A program made the position numbers and the translations under genes. DNA of 64,000 nucleotides, from NCBI RefSeq assembly GCF_025602895.1, contig NW_026516249.1:276577-340576 (forward strand), in the 5' to 3' direction. The stretch comes from Polychytrium aggregatum. Its lineage: Eukaryota; Chytridiomycota; Chytridiomycetes; Polychytriales. Of the stretch, positions 1 to 11,680 are shown piece by piece; position 1 is the first letter of the stretch; each line of letters begins with the position of its first letter. The notes below the pieces were generated by a model that was given only the letters and a program-made list of their open reading frames with translations, was not told the DNA's origin and ran no database searches.

Positions 1-1071
1 CGGGCCAGCTGAAGCAAACTCTCAAGGATCACATAAGGGAAGTGAATTCTATGGCGATATCGCCTGATGGCAAGTGGATTGCCTCCGGCTCGCGGGATGA
101 GACCATCAAGGTATGGGATGTGACCACTGGCAAGGTGAAACACACCCTAAGAAATCACGTATGGTATGTGTACTCCATCGCAATTTCCGCCGATGGCAAG
201 TGGATTGTCTCTGGTTCTGGTGACAACACTGTCAAAGTGTGGGATGCCACCACGGGCCAGGTGAAGCACACCCTCGAGGGACACACAAGAGAAGCAAACT
301 CCGTGGCGATCTCACTCGACGGCGAGTGTATTACCTCGGGCTCGAGTGATAAGACGATCAAGGTGTGGGATGCCACCACGGGCCAGTTGAAGCAGACCCT
401 GGAGGGACACACAGACAGTGTGTTGTCCGTTGCTATATCCGCCGATGGCAAGTTGATTATCTCTGGCTCGAGTGATAAAACGATCAAGGTATGGGATTCT
501 TCCACGGGCCAGCTGAAGCACACCCTCGAGGGACATACAAAAAAAGTGGACTCCGTGGCGATCTCACTCGACGGCGAGTGGATTACCTCCGGCTCGAGTG
601 ATAAGACGATCAAGGTGTGGGATACCACCACGGGCCAGTTGAAGCAAACCCTGGATGGTCCCTTGAGCAGAGTTCACTCCGTCTCCATCATCCCCGACGG
701 CAACTCAATCCTGTCTCGTGACTACTATGGTAACCAAATCTTCTGGATCCCCCATCGAGACGGCTGGTATCGTTGCCATGAACTCCACATCAATCTCGAA
801 TCCGTCTCCAACCGTCGCGCTTATGAGGAGCTAGTACGATGCCAAAAGCATCCAAGGTGGATCTGTCACAATGGTCACACATTTAAAATCCCAGATCATA
901 TTATTGGAGACTGGGAGAAGTACTCCTTCACAACAACAGGAAGAATCGTGTTTTGGACCCATGAGCCCCAAAGACCCGTCGTCATCCTGGTGAGTCAATC
1001 ATGCTTGCTTATCCTCATCCTCGACTCGACTGACAACTCCACATTTATAGCCTGTCTACCTTGGCAGATGA
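1..1071 (+). CDS. WD40-repeat protein, 5' part outside the window
   Basis: C-terminal part of a WD40 beta-propeller protein. The frame is open at base 1, so the true start is not visible. Five well-kept blades recur with a strict 42-codon (126-bp) period, each ending IKVWD or VKVWD. A degenerate sixth blade (ending IFWIP) and a unique tail follow. A 61-bp GT-AG intron at 990..1050 (GTGAGT ... TTTATAG) fits the end of the gene: splicing gives a tail ending VILPVYLGR and a TGA at 1069. Unspliced, the frame would run to 1127. Blade sequence and the tail motif GNSILSRD are shared with the NLR-like WD40 gene at 38.8-40.7 kb. Near-identical blades like these are typical of fungal NACHT-WD40 (HET-E-like) receptors. 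No NACHT can be seen here, so that class is an inference. The intron is likely but unproven. Confidence 0.85.
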
Positions 1072-1416
1072 ACGGGTCGAGCGCCGACGATTCTGGGGGC
1101 GTTCTCAGAATGACAATGCCTTTGTGAGCCTCTGAGACCTGCCCGAGCCTGTTTTGTTCATATTTTCGAAAGTTCATTTCACATGTCATTATTAACACGC
1201 TATTCCGGTAGTTAACGAACAGCTGACTCTGGCCACCATATGACGGACCCCGACGCTTCTCCAGCTCAACCGCTAAGCAAGGGGGAGCGACTTCCTCCAA
1301 GAGATCTCAAAGGAACATTATGTCCCCCCCCCGATTTCTCTTGGGGATTTGTTCGGCCGGCTCGGCGACTCCTAAATGAAGAACCTTGGAACGGCTTGAG
1401 GGGCCGATTGGGAAAA
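1072..1416. other. Gene-free stretch
   Basis: Spacer between the WD40 gene and the gag remnant. It holds a short poly-C run near 1325 and no reading frame I can support. It may contain further decayed retroelement sequence, since the gag remnant must once have continued into it. Confidence 0.4.
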
Positions 1417-2305
1417 TCAGATGTGCCTGTCTGTTCCCCGATGGGATCGATCGTGACGATCTTCAGACAACTCTATCATGATTTGGGAGTCCAACCGAAT
1501 GGCCAGGTCGACGAGTGTCTCGAACGTATTCGCAACATTGTCTCTCATACGAATGCGAGCTCGGACAGGGGGCTTGAGTCCCTTGAGAAAATAGGATTGG
1601 ATCGCGGTGAGGTCGGTGATCTTCGCCGCTCGGGAAAGAGTTCGGAACTCGGCGGCAAAACGATCCACGGATGTGGTTTGGCGAAGGGATTCTAATTTGC
1701 AGAAGGCGACATCTGGATCCATGGGTCGACCAAAAATGCGCCCGAGCTCAGCAAGGAAATCGTCAAAAGAGCGTGAGAAGAAATACGGCTCTTCCATATG
1801 GACATTGCAATATCTACGGGCGGAGCCGGATAGGTAGGTAAGAGCATAGGATATCTTGGACAAGTCGTCACAAAACGATCTAGAATGGTTCCGAAACAGC
1901 ACGCGGAGGTAATTTGCAAACGACGGAAATTGATCTGGATCCTCGCCGGAGAACTTTTCTGGGAGGGAACTTTAAAGGTACTGTCATGTCCTGAACGCAA
2001 GAAGGAGCTTGGGCCCTTGGAGTTTCGGGTTGGGAGTCGGTTACTTGATTGGAACGATCATCAAGGGAGGGAGGAGAATAACGAGCGGAAAGAGTTTGAA
2101 CCGTGATATGCATGGCGCTAATTTCGTTCCTTATGGCTTGAACTTTGGCCATATTTTCTTCGGTGATGGAAATCATGGTATTCCAGGCGTCTTGTGGAAC
2201 CAAGAATGGTCGAGTTTCGATACCCTGAGTTTCGAGTCCTTCAGTTTCGAGACCACTGGAAGACGCTGATCTGATAACAATTTTATTGGGATTCGCACCA
2301 AACAT
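1417..2305 (-). pseudogene. Ty3/Gypsy Gag remnant, frameshifted
   Basis: Reading right to left, a coiled region (about 2200-2050) leads into a typical Ty3-type Gag core: a PEKFSGEDPDQF-like segment, then SGSARRYCN, then FDDFLAELGRIFG, then a KLESLRQTTSVDRFAAEFRTL-like stretch and an SYFLKGLKPPVRARI end. The first part (2305 to about 1960) and the core (about 1960 to 1417) lie in different frames. The switch falls at a CCCTCCC run near 1958, so the gene is broken by at least one indel. No zinc knuckle or pol follows downstream. On the minus strand, a TTATCAGATCAGCG stretch near 2270 faintly resembles an initiator-Met primer-binding site, which would put an old 5' LTR to its right. I did not find that LTR. 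Confidence 0.65.
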
Positions 2306-3454
2306 CGTGCCTTGATACGGCTGTGGTCTTGCAAATATGATGTTGGAGAAGTCAGGCGCGGTAACACGGAAGCAGTGCCTGTAGTAAGGAGTGGAGGTGT
2401 GTTGAGAAAGATGATAATACCGCCAGATGAACGAAGGGATGAGGCCGGAGGTTCGACCGTTTCATATGCCAAGGGAATGACAAAATGGCGCCAAACGGCG
2501 GGACAATGGCTGGGAGCCATCCCTGGACTGGGAGCCGTGCTGGGCTGAAGACCGCTCGATACAGTCGGATCCATGAAGGAATGGGACAGTTCCCCATTCT
2601 GGCTTCAGAGGTCTGCTGATCCGTAGACCCCAGTGAGCAAGGCCGTCCTGAAGCACGCCCCGATACGGACCGATTTGGTGATTGCCTTTGGCAATGCGTC
2701 ATGGCAGCAAGGCAAGGGCTATGCATCAAGCCCTCGATGTGTGAGTGTGTGCATTCCCTCGATGTGGGAGTGTGTGCATTCACTCGACGCTCTGAACAGT
2801 TCCATGGTGTATCGATCAAGATACTCGGCCTTCTCGAGTCGCTTGGCTTTTCGGCACTATGCTCATGTGCAAAATCTCTTCTGTCGCATTTCTTCCAGCC
2901 TCTCGATTCCTTACTGCACTTGTCTCACTGACTTCAATGCAAAAGCCAACTTCACCGAAGGAACCCCCCCCCCAGCATGTCCATAATCTCAGCTCTGCCA
3001 TCAAGCTGTATTGAAGGGATGTAATCATCCGAATAAAGAGCAAAGAGGCGGCAGTAACAGCAACGAGAGAGAGAGAGAGAGAAAATGGAAAAAGTAATGA
3101 TCGATCACGAACTGAGGGGGAGGGAAGAATGTGATCAGGAACCAGAGGAAGCACCGCGGACAAAGATCCTGGATCATGCACATGGAAAAGTACGGAAAGA
3201 ACAATGGAGGTGGAACACCTCCCAGCTAGGAGGCGTGGGCTGCGGGCTTCCTCACCTTGGGAACGCAGGTGCGACCCCAAAGGAAAGAGAGCAGGTGGCC
3301 AATATCGGGGCCTGAGGGATCATGGACACGGAGGAGAGCGGAGGCAGGAAAGAGCGCAGTGGAGGGAGGATGAGGTGAGGGTGCAGTGGGGAAGATGGAC
3401 AAGATCCAAAGGTCCTGCAATAGCCGTGCGTGCATCGGGAGCGGCGCGGCGGGT
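2306..3454. other. Gene-free stretch
   Basis: No reading frame here looks protein-like. Visible items are the 25-bp tandem duplication at 2731..2780, a C-run near 2967 and a GA microsatellite near 3065..3083. The right end is the 3' flank of the TRAP-alpha gene. Confidence 0.4.
2731..2780. repeat. 25-bp tandem duplication
   Basis: Two adjacent 25-bp units beginning CCCTCGATGTG and ending GTGTGTGCATT differ at one position (T/G). A partial third (CACTCGA) follows. Confidence 0.8.
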
Positions 3455-5635
3455 TTATTGGGCCTTTTTCTTTCCCTTGGCCTTCTCGGCCTTCAGGACG
3501 TGCTCGGGAATCCAGTCCTCGTTGAGCTGGGAGCGCTTCAGCTCGACCTCTTCGCGCGAGGGCAGGGCAGCCTTTTCCTTCTTGACGGTCTGCGAAACAG
3601 GCAAAATCGACGGGAATTGTGGGTCAGGATTGATCGCGATTTGCTGATTTGACGAGCGCCGTCGAATGGTGGCAGGAGTTGGGCCATTTGGCGATTGCTC
3701 GGAGAGTCCCTTCCCTTCCATGACTCTGTCCGTGTGGGACACAGTGCCATCCGACTCACCTTGGCAACAGTGCTGGTGTTGGAGAGGTACACGCCACCGG
3801 CGATGAGGCCTCCAATAACGATGATGATGGAGAGGCTGGAGAATAATGTCGGCGTCAGCAACGGCAGCCAAGATCCCCTTGCACGGCACACACGCACAAA
3901 GAGGAGCTCGCAGCCAGGGTCATCCGGGGCTCAGCCAAAACGACTCTGCCATTCTCTTACCTCTGCAAATCAAAGAGACTGTCGCCGAAAACAACCTTGA
4001 CGGGGGTGCTGAAGGCAACGATGCGGTGGGGAATCTCCTCCTATGGGATATGCGGGTAAGGGATGTGTTGGCAAACGCGGATGCCTTGGACTGGAATGCC
4101 CCTGCTGTTGGACAGTGCCTACAACGCTGACTCCTCCGACACGGACACGGATGGGATCAAGGCAGAGTCCGCCAGCAGCCACGACCAGCCAGGCCGCTTA
4201 CCGAGTCGTAGTAGTCAACATAGAGGACGTATCCAAGCTCCATGGCCTCGGTCTCGATGGAGAAGGGGTAAGTGAAGGTGAGGTTGGAGCCTGCCTTCAG
4301 AGGGATCTGGTAGCCGGCCAAGGTCAACTGGTATAGCGCCGTCGGATCGAGGCAGCAAAAGCAGGGTCAGACAGGCGCCTGCCGATGTGCCCACACTGGT
4401 GATTGCGATGAAGGTGCGGGCTGCCACACGCTATGAACGAAAGTCGGATCCAGCGTCCCCGGTGCGAGGCACTGCCCCGAAAGATGGTGTGGTGTGGAAG
4501 GACGTACGTTGCGGACAACTTTGTTGTAGTCGCCCGAGTTGGTGAGGGAGGCAAAGACGCCAAAGATGGTGTGCTTCTGGGTGCCCTTGTTGGCGACAAA
4601 GATATCGATGTTGGAATGTTGGCCCGAGACATAGGTGAGGCCTGCAGCAGCAGAAGCCACGGAGAACATTGTCAGCACTGTCAGGATCGCCAGAATCGCC
4701 AGAGTGGGAGGACAGCGCAATCCAGTGGCTCGGGTTGGCACAGCAAGATACGCACCCTTCTCGCCAGTAACGACAGCCTTGAAGACAAGATCCGAGGTCT
4801 TTTCGACGCCGGCCTTGGCGACCTGGGCTCGCATCAAGCGGAGGAACTCTTCATTTCCCTTGTCGGTGACCTTCTGTTTCTGAGCGGCCACTGCGAATGC
4901 ACGAGAGCAGAGTCAGCAGAGTCGGCAGGAAGTGTGTGGAGGCTGGGATTCATCAGGTCAGCGACGAGATTCATCGGGACAGTGGCGGAGAGAGTGGCTC
5001 GTTGGAAATGGGGGGGGGATTGTGCCAGCAATCGGAGCCAGCGTGTGGGCAAGATCGAGTGAGCCGTGTCGAAATCGGCAGTCATCATCTTGATCCACCA
5101 AAACTACATCTCTCCACCGTGCCGGCGACCGTCTCCGGCGAACCGTTTAGTTGATTCCGAGTGGGCTAGCGAGTGCTTTCCCCCCGATATGCCTCGCGCG
5201 AATAACTTGGATATAGATTGCGAGGGGATGGAGCCTGATGCCTCGGTAGACGCAGCCAGCATCGATGCCGCGTTGGACCAGGCGGCTGCAGTGGCCATTC
5301 AGCAGATCGAGGGCCGAGCCCGGGTGGTGTGTGGTCGGTGGGCAAATGTCGAGGGGAATCTTGCCATCGTGCATCAAAACACGCATCGTTGGACTGGGGG
5401 CCATCTGCGCTGAATCACGCGCGACTTGGAGCATCCCATCTATCGATTCCTGCCTCGGCCCGTTCATCCATTCATCCATCCGTCGATCTATCGATCCATC
5501 CATCCATCCATCCGTCCGTCCGTCTATCCATCCATCGGTCGTCGCCAGGGCACAGGGCGAGGAGAGCATACCAAGGGACGCCAGGACAACAAAGCAGGCA
5601 GCGAGCAGGACCAAAAGTCTCTTGATGGAGTGCAT
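3455..5635 (-). CDS. SSR1: TRAP-alpha, translocon-associated protein alpha subunit
   Basis: Alpha subunit of the translocon-associated protein complex, an ER membrane protein beside the Sec61 channel. Seven exons join in phase to 249 aa: 5635..5572, 4890..4756, 4641..4508, 4327..4202, 4040..3961, 3835..3760 and 3589..3455, all with GT-AG borders. In order the protein has a signal peptide (MHSIKRLLVLLAACF, likely cut after LVA), a luminal beta-sandwich (GLTYVSGQHSN, VVRNLTLAGYQIPLKAGS, TFTYPFSIETEAMELGYVLY), one membrane span (SIIIVIGGLIAGGVYL) and a basic cytosolic tail ending DWIPEHVLKAEKAKGKKKAQ. The layout and the DWIPE tail match the family, and the length is normal. The long acidic N-terminal region of animal homologues is absent. 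Intron 1 (681 bp) is unusually long and carries tetranucleotide repeats. Exon borders come from reading only. Confidence 0.85.
5464..5538. repeat. Tetranucleotide microsatellite (CATC/CGTC)n
   Basis: Impure CCAT/CCGT tract inside the long first intron of the TRAP-alpha gene, with repeated TCCATCCATCC and CCGTCCGTC blocks. Confidence 0.8.
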
Positions 5636-6389
5636 TTTCGACGAGGAGCGAGCGCGATGGCGGAATCGGCCATCGCGGCTGTCCCTTTTGTTGGCACCCA
5701 CGCCGACAGCCAGGGGATGCCTTGACCCTCGACCCTCCCCCCCTCGATGCCTGGACTGGATTCCCCTTGTCTCTGCATCCCGACCCTGTCCGCTATCCGT
5801 CCTGTTCCTCGCTCGGCTCAACTCACCATTGGCCCCGCCTGTCGCTCCCGTCGCTCCCGTCCTTGACATGTCCACGGCGGCTCGTCATGATTGCTTCAGC
5901 CCAACGACACCACCTTTCCTGCCCAGACACCGGCGAACCGCCCACACCCGGACAGCACACGGCTTTGAACAGCAACCCGCTCCATCGCCACTCACGCACA
6001 TGGTGAAATGGGCAGCCATTCCACTCACTGAGGCCCCTGGATCCTCAATGCATGGATCGGCAACAGTTCCGCGATCCCACCAGCACATGTCGATGAAAAA
6101 GCCAGAGAGAGTTCAGGGATGTATTTGGGCATCGGGGGCAGCTCTTGTACGGAGCGATGCAGGGGGAGGGGGTTGGCAAGCAGAAAACAAGCAACCGTTC
6201 GACCTGGTTGAGAGCCCAGGCTACAGAAGCAGCAACAACAAAAATGGAGAAAGCAAACAGGCGACCGGTTTGTGTTTTGGCAATGGCGATATGAGAGGAG
6301 ACGGCGGGAGTGGGCTACTCACACAGCCGTCAATGGTGAGAGGCGTGAGGTCAGTGCAGATGTGAGGATGATGGTGGTGGTTATGATGT
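5636..6389. other. Intergenic, promoter side of the TRAP-alpha gene
   Basis: This stretch lies between the start of TRAP-alpha and the stop of the 7-TM gene, both on the minus strand, so it should hold the TRAP-alpha promoter and the 7-TM 3' UTR. I see no clear TATA box. Long frames in it are GC-driven and low in complexity. Confidence 0.4.
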
Positions 6390-8150
6390 TCAGGGAGCCT
6401 TGACAATGTCGTCGACGGAACGGGTGCTGTGGGGACACGTCGAGTCGGACGAGTCTTCCTCTGAGAACGACATGCGGGAGCGGGCGACGGCGTCGTTTCG
6501 GTTGATGTTGGTCGCCGTTGCGCGGGAAGCAAATCCGCTCTTGGTGGGGTCTCGCTTGACCTTTTCAGGCAGGATTTCGTACATCATCACGAGAGCGAGG
6601 GTGTCATACGAGGCCGAGAAGAGGGTTCCCGCACGGACGATGCCGAGGGCGAGATTCGGGGTGATGTCGGTCAAGACGGTGCTGACGCCGAGACAGACGG
6701 TGCCCAGGAAGCTGCAGGGCAGATCAATGAAAGGCAAGCAGGGAGGAAGGAGGGCCAGGCGCATGAGCACGGCGATTCATGGCGATTCATGGCGATTCAT
6801 GGCAAATCGGAGTTTGGGTGTTGGTGGGCCGCGGCAGCGACAGTCGATGATGCACCAGACAGGCGACGACAGATGCGAGATCGATCGAGATAAGGGAGCC
6901 ATGCGCCTCTTGCTATCCCGAGATGCTTACCAGATGAGCAGCTGGGAGTAGTAGGTAATCCGCACCTTGCGGACAGAGGAGATGGTCGAGGGCTTGAGCA
7001 GGTTGCTGTGGATGCTGGCGTTATCGGGTACCTGACCCAGATAGTTCTTCCACTTGTCGAGCTCCTTGATCATGATGGTTGTGCTTATGAGCCACGCAAC
7101 GTAGGTCGACATGGCATAGACGAACTGGGCGACTCGTCTCCAGCTCGAGAGGGTGGTGACTTGGGTCGCAAGAAGGAAGAGCACGGCAAGCAAAAGATTG
7201 ATACCGTGGGCGAGATAGTCCTGGATGGAAGAGGAGCCAGGCACGAGAATGATGAATCCGTGAGAATAGTGAATACGCGAGAAGGATGAATCGGCGAGCG
7301 AATTGGAGCATAGAGCACGGCATGGGATCGCCGGGCGACCACCACAGTGCCGGAAAGCTTCCTTTGGTCTGGGCAATGTGACCGTCGGAACAGGGAATGC
7401 AGACGAGCAGGCGGAACAGGGAACGCGGACGGCCATAGGACTCACCCACGAGTTCGAGAAGCCCAGGATGGGCTGCAGCAGTTTGAGACTGCGGTACGAG
7501 AAGTAGATGGTGACGACTTCGTAGAGCGTGATGGAGATGCTCAGCAGCCGGATCAGGAGACCAAAGACTACATTCTGGAGAGCCGAAATGGGTCAGAGGG
7601 GCGCTGGTGGGCCACTTGGCAGAGCGACTGGGGGGCAGGCAGGCATTCGAGCAAGCTTGCCTTCCTCTTGGATCGAGACATCAAGAGGACGACGGCATCC
7701 TGAGACTCGGTAAGGCGGGTCTGCCAAGAGCAACCATACAGATACTGACAGTGTACGGATCCTGACTGCCGTTGAGGACCAGGGTCTGGAAGGGCACCAG
7801 AGCGGCGGTGACGGACATGGCAAAGGGAGTGACCTGTGGATCCAGATGCAGCACGGCGGACGAGCGAGCAGCCGAGGGACAGCCCTGGTTAGCCCTGACG
7901 ATAAGGAGAGCCACGGGCACCCAACTGCAGTCTGGCGGTGGATGCGGACGGATGGAGCAGCAGCGCGGGAAGAGGGAGCGGTACGTGCCAGGAAGATCAT
8001 GACAAAGAAGAGGTAGTTGAACCAGCTGCGGTTCTTGCGGGAGATGAAGCGCCGCAAGAAAAACTGCATGTTGAAGAGATGGTTGAGGATGGCCAAGCTG
8101 ATGATGGCGTACTGCACCACCAGACAGGTGTGGTAGTCAATGTCGTTCAT
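6390..8150 (-). CDS. Seven-transmembrane protein of unknown family
   Basis: Not recognised. Five exons join in phase to about 362 aa: 8150..7985, 7931..7750, 7574..7446, 7220..6931 and 6711..6390, all with GT-AG borders. The start is MNDIDYHTCLVVQY. Seven, possibly eight, hydrophobic segments follow, including CLVVQYAIISLAILNHLF, WFNYLFFVMIFL, FAMSVTAALVPFQTLVL, VVFGLLIRLLSISITLY, INLLLAVLFLLATQV, FVYAMSTYVAWLISTTIMI and ICFLGTVCLGVSTVL. A charged linker (IMIKELDKWKNYLGQ) and a Ser/Glu-rich C-tail (SFSEEDSSDS) look cytosolic and phosphorylatable. The topology suits a GPCR-like or small-molecule sensor protein, but I see no family signature. Exon 2 may hide one more in-frame intron of about 66 bp (GTCAGG ... 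CCACAG). That would remove the Ala/Ser-rich stretch and give a cleaner second span. Confidence 0.65.
6771..6800. repeat. 10-bp tandem repeat x3
   Basis: Three perfect copies of GGCGATTCAT lie in the last intron (6712..6930) of the 7-TM gene. Confidence 0.9.
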
Positions 8151-8809
8151 GGCGCCAGGGGACAGAGTTGGTGAGGCAAGGAAGGGTGCACGGCGACAGA
8201 TACGGATGCAAAGGGAGGGGGAGGCAAGAACGGGGGATGGACCAGGCGACGGATATAAGTGCAGCCGGGGAGCGAGGCGGAGAAGACTGGCCGGTGGACC
8301 AGGGGATTGGAAAGGAAGAAGAGTTGGCTCGGGCGACGGCGGGCGAGGGACGAAGGCTGGCCCGTATATCGGGGGGAGGGAGCCGAGCCCAGCGACCAGG
8401 CGGGCATGCGGGTGAGTGGTGAGGAACTGCCGATACGACTGATGTGCAGATGGGATTGACGGGCACAACCGAGACAGCCCATGCAGTTGACCCAGTTGAT
8501 GCAGTGCAGTGGGGCCACGGTGGCTCTCGTGGGATGGGCAACACGAAAGAGTGCTCTGGATTCGGTGGACCGGCGCTGCGACATTGTCCGGCTCACTTGT
8601 CGCACCGGGCCAGTTGGCCCTTGACGACTCGGGGACAGCGACACCACCCAGCCTGCGTTCGGACAGAGCAAGTTTGACTGAAATCGATGGCTGGTTAATG
8701 CCCGTCTTGGCTGCAGTCAATGCTTGATGGAGCCTGGCTCTCGATTGCCAAAGGAGTGCCACTGGTGCTTGTTGTTGATAGACATGGACGGTGAAGCGGC
8801 TCTTTGGCC

Positions 8810-8869
8810 GTCGAGCGATATTCACCACTGTCGAGCGATATTCACCACTGTCGAGCGATATTCACCACC
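8810..8869. repeat. 20-bp tandem repeat x3
   Basis: Three copies of a 20-bp unit starting GTCGAGCGATATTCACCAC, the third with one change, followed by a decayed GTCGATTCA start. They lie in the shared promoter region of two divergent genes, so they could be repeated binding sites. Confidence 0.9.
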
Positions 8870-9430
8870 GTCGATTCAATTCAGCAGACTCGCCTCATTT
8901 CAACACAGTCGATCACTCGCGGCCGCCCAACACGATCCGCCACCCTCCCCCGCTGGCAGCGGCCTGGCAGTGTTACTCTGGCCAAAGTGACCCCCCGGTG
9001 ACCAGCAAGGCCGATCGTCTCCCGCGGTGCGGTTGCTTGCCGTGGTCGACGGTCTCTGGCGGCTGCTTGGGCAGAGGAGGGATCCTGCCGGACGCCGCTG
9101 GTGTGGGCGATTGGTGCTGGGGGTCATCCCAGCCCGAGCCAAAGGCGGGACGACGAAACCAAAGGCGGGGCCGACGGAGCAGACATGGCGCAGAGAAGCC
9201 AAAAGGCGCAACACGCCAACACAATGTGGCAGACGCAGGTATCGGACCAACCGGCCGAGCCAAGGAAGGGATGAGAAGGGCCGGACTGCCTGTCCCATCG
9301 CATTCTCAGCGAGACAACCACCACGGCACCAGGACAGCGATGGCACCAGGACAACGAGGGCACCTGGATCTCGGGATCGGTCTTTGGAGGCGTCTGGTGC
9401 TGATTCCCTCATTCGAACGAGATTGTACTG

Positions 9431-9474
9431 ATTGCATCGGTTGATTGCATTGGTTGATTGCATCGGTTGATTGC
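9431..9474. repeat. 13-bp tandem repeat x3.4
   Basis: Three full copies and one partial copy of ATTGCATCGGTTG (one copy has T for C), about 370 bp upstream of the receptor-like start codon. Confidence 0.85.
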
Positions 9475-9840
9475 CATTGAGCCATGTCCGCTTGCAGAGG
9501 CCGTGGGGTGAGGCACCTGGAACTGTGATTCCCCTCCATGTGCAGCCCTCAACGCATTCATGCAGCCAAATCCATTCCGTCAAATCCTTGCATATCCATC
9601 TGCTTGCCGGCCGGCTGGGTCGCTCGCCCCTCTTGCCATCGCCACCACGGCCGCGCCGTCTCGCCTTTGGTTCCTTCTTCATCGCCCTTTGCCGCCCCGC
9701 CGTTCCTGCAGGCACTCCACCCCTGGCCATTCCTTCACCGACCCATCGATCCATCGGCCCACCCATCCATCCATCGGCCCAATTCATTCTCCCTTGGCCT
9801 GCACCTGGACCCTGACCAGATCCGCCCCCCTCCCTCACCA

Positions 9841-11680
9841 ATGGCCTCTGCCCTCGTCCCCATCCAGCCCAACTCGCTCCAGTGGTTCGTCTCATACACG
9901 AGCACCTATGCCCCCGTCAGCTGCCTCAGTGCTGCGACGCCTTCCGAGCTTCTGTCGAACCTGGGCGATTCGTTGCTCCTCACCAACCGCTGCCTCTGCA
10001 GCAAGCAGAGCTCGCCCACGGTGTGCTCCTACATCACCCGCAATCCGACCTCCAAGAACTTGGATTTCTACTCCTGTGGGTCCGATGCTGCATGCAAGAA
10101 AGGCTGCAAGCTCGATGGCTCCCTTAAAACAACATCGTCGCTGAGCTGCAACAGTGCTCTACGGACCGTCTTGAGCACCCAGGACTACACCAGCCCAAGG
10201 TATGGCCCGCCTGCTTGCTGCGGCATCGCTGGCCTCTCTTTGTGCCAATAATCTCCCCCGCCCATGATTTTGTCTCCCCGAGCATTTGCGACCCAGTCTC
10301 CCAGCCATCGCCGACCCCTTGGCACCCATCGCCGACGCCTTGCAGCAGTTCATGCGGCTGCCATCCCGCCACACTCTCGTTTGATGAGCGCCCTCTCATC
10401 CAGCTCCCTTCTATCTTCCGTCCGTCGTTTGCTCATTCTCAACATCACCATCATCCCTCTTCCTTGATCTCCAGCACCTGGGACCCTCATCTCAACACAC
10501 CGTACTTTCTCTATTATACATACGCCTCCAACGACGCCACCTGTTCTATTCTCTACGAGGTCTACCGCTTCCCGGTCTATCCAACCTGCACACATATCAA
10601 CGGCTCGGCATACGGCCTCTCACTTCTCAACCCAACCAGCCATTACCTGGAACTCTTTGCCTGCTCCGATCCACGCTGCAACACTTGCCACTTTGTCCGA
10701 TCCGACTATGTTCGCGACCAGTGCGTCCTTGGTGTCAGTGCCGATGAGCAAGCCCTCAACTCTTACGTAGGCGGCGCCAGGCTCAACAACCCAAACGTCG
10801 TCATCTCGTCCACATTCCCGAACCAGACCTTTGCCAGCACCTCGTCATCGTCAGTCGCATCGGTCACGCAGACCTCGGCGTCCAGCAATTCTGCTTCTCT
10901 TTCTTCGGGCACGGTCTCCCCCACCGCTACTGTCCAGCCTCCTCCCGACATTCAGAGTCCTCCCGTGGGTCTGATCGCCGGAATCTCGACTGCCGCAGGT
11001 AGGCCAAACGATGCATGTGTATATCATCAGACGTCTGTCGCACACTGGTCTGAACTGGACTCGACCCGATTCGACCCGATTCGGCATCTCATCGGCGGTG
11101 TGTCTCTTTGCCAGGAGTTTTGGTGGCAGGGGTCATTGCTCTGTTTTGCTACCGCCGCAACTACAACCGCAACCACCAGGCTACTTCGGCCGCCGACGTC
11201 ACCAGCGACTCTGATGCTGGTGCCGGCTGGACCCCGATGCGTCGAGGCCCCGTCAACGCATATGCCCCTGTCTCTACACAGCACGGCGACAACCCTGGCT
11301 TTGGTGCGATTCTGCGCCTGCCTCCTCTGTCGTTATCATATGTGGATCCACCTCCGTATGTATTCCAATCGTCCTCGCCCGCGACTGCACCTCAGCTGGA
11401 TGCCATCGCTCCCATGTCGCTTCCGCAATCGACCCAGCCCACGGACCGGCATCCCGCCCCCCAGATTCCCCTGCCACCTCTCCCCCGGGACGGCTCTGGA
11501 GCATCCACCGTCGGAATCACTCCCGATATCATTCCACCAACGCACCCCGAGTCAAGCTTTCGTTGGTCTGTCAGCTCTGGCGACGCCGAACCTGCAGCCT
11601 CGGCTCGATCGAGCCAGACGCTCTTCCCCGTCTATCAGTACCGGCACCAGCACCAGCACCAGGATGGTATCGATCCATAA
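9841..11680 (+). CDS. Single-pass receptor-like membrane protein with Cys-rich ectodomain
   Basis: Not assignable to a named family. Three exons (9841..10199, 10475..10998, 11115..11680) join in phase to 482 aa. The ectodomain has about 18 cysteines in pairs such as CLCSKQ, ACKKGCK and CNTC. A Ser/Thr-rich stalk (SSSSVASVTQTSASSNS) follows, then one membrane span (VGLIAGISTAAGVLVAGVIAL, split by intron 2) with the stop-transfer CYRRNYNR. The cytosolic tail of about 170 aa is Pro-rich and includes a PPxY motif (DPPPY), a known WW-domain ligand. The shape recalls fungal wall-stress or adhesion sensors, but no WSC pattern is evident. No signal peptide is visible after the ATG at 9841, so either an upstream exon is missing or the span acts as a signal anchor. 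Confidence 0.7.

Larger units (their letters stand above)
8151..9840. other. Divergent intergenic region
   Basis: It separates the 7-TM gene (-) from the receptor-like gene (+), so it should contain both promoters. It holds the two short tandem repeats listed separately and CCATCCATCGG-type runs near 9745-9780. Long frames on both strands here are Pro/Arg-rich, low in complexity and unlike any protein I know. Confidence 0.4.

Noticed and set aside
5066-5413. 115-codon plus-strand frame with an acidic stretch
   Set aside because: It lies inside TRAP-alpha intron 1 and has no recognisable domain. I also considered it as a source of an acidic TRAP-alpha exon, but it is on the wrong strand.
7593-8828. 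411-codon minus-strand frame over the 7-TM gene 5' end
   Set aside because: Pro/Arg/Ser-rich, in a different frame from the clean five-exon model, with no hydrophobic pattern.
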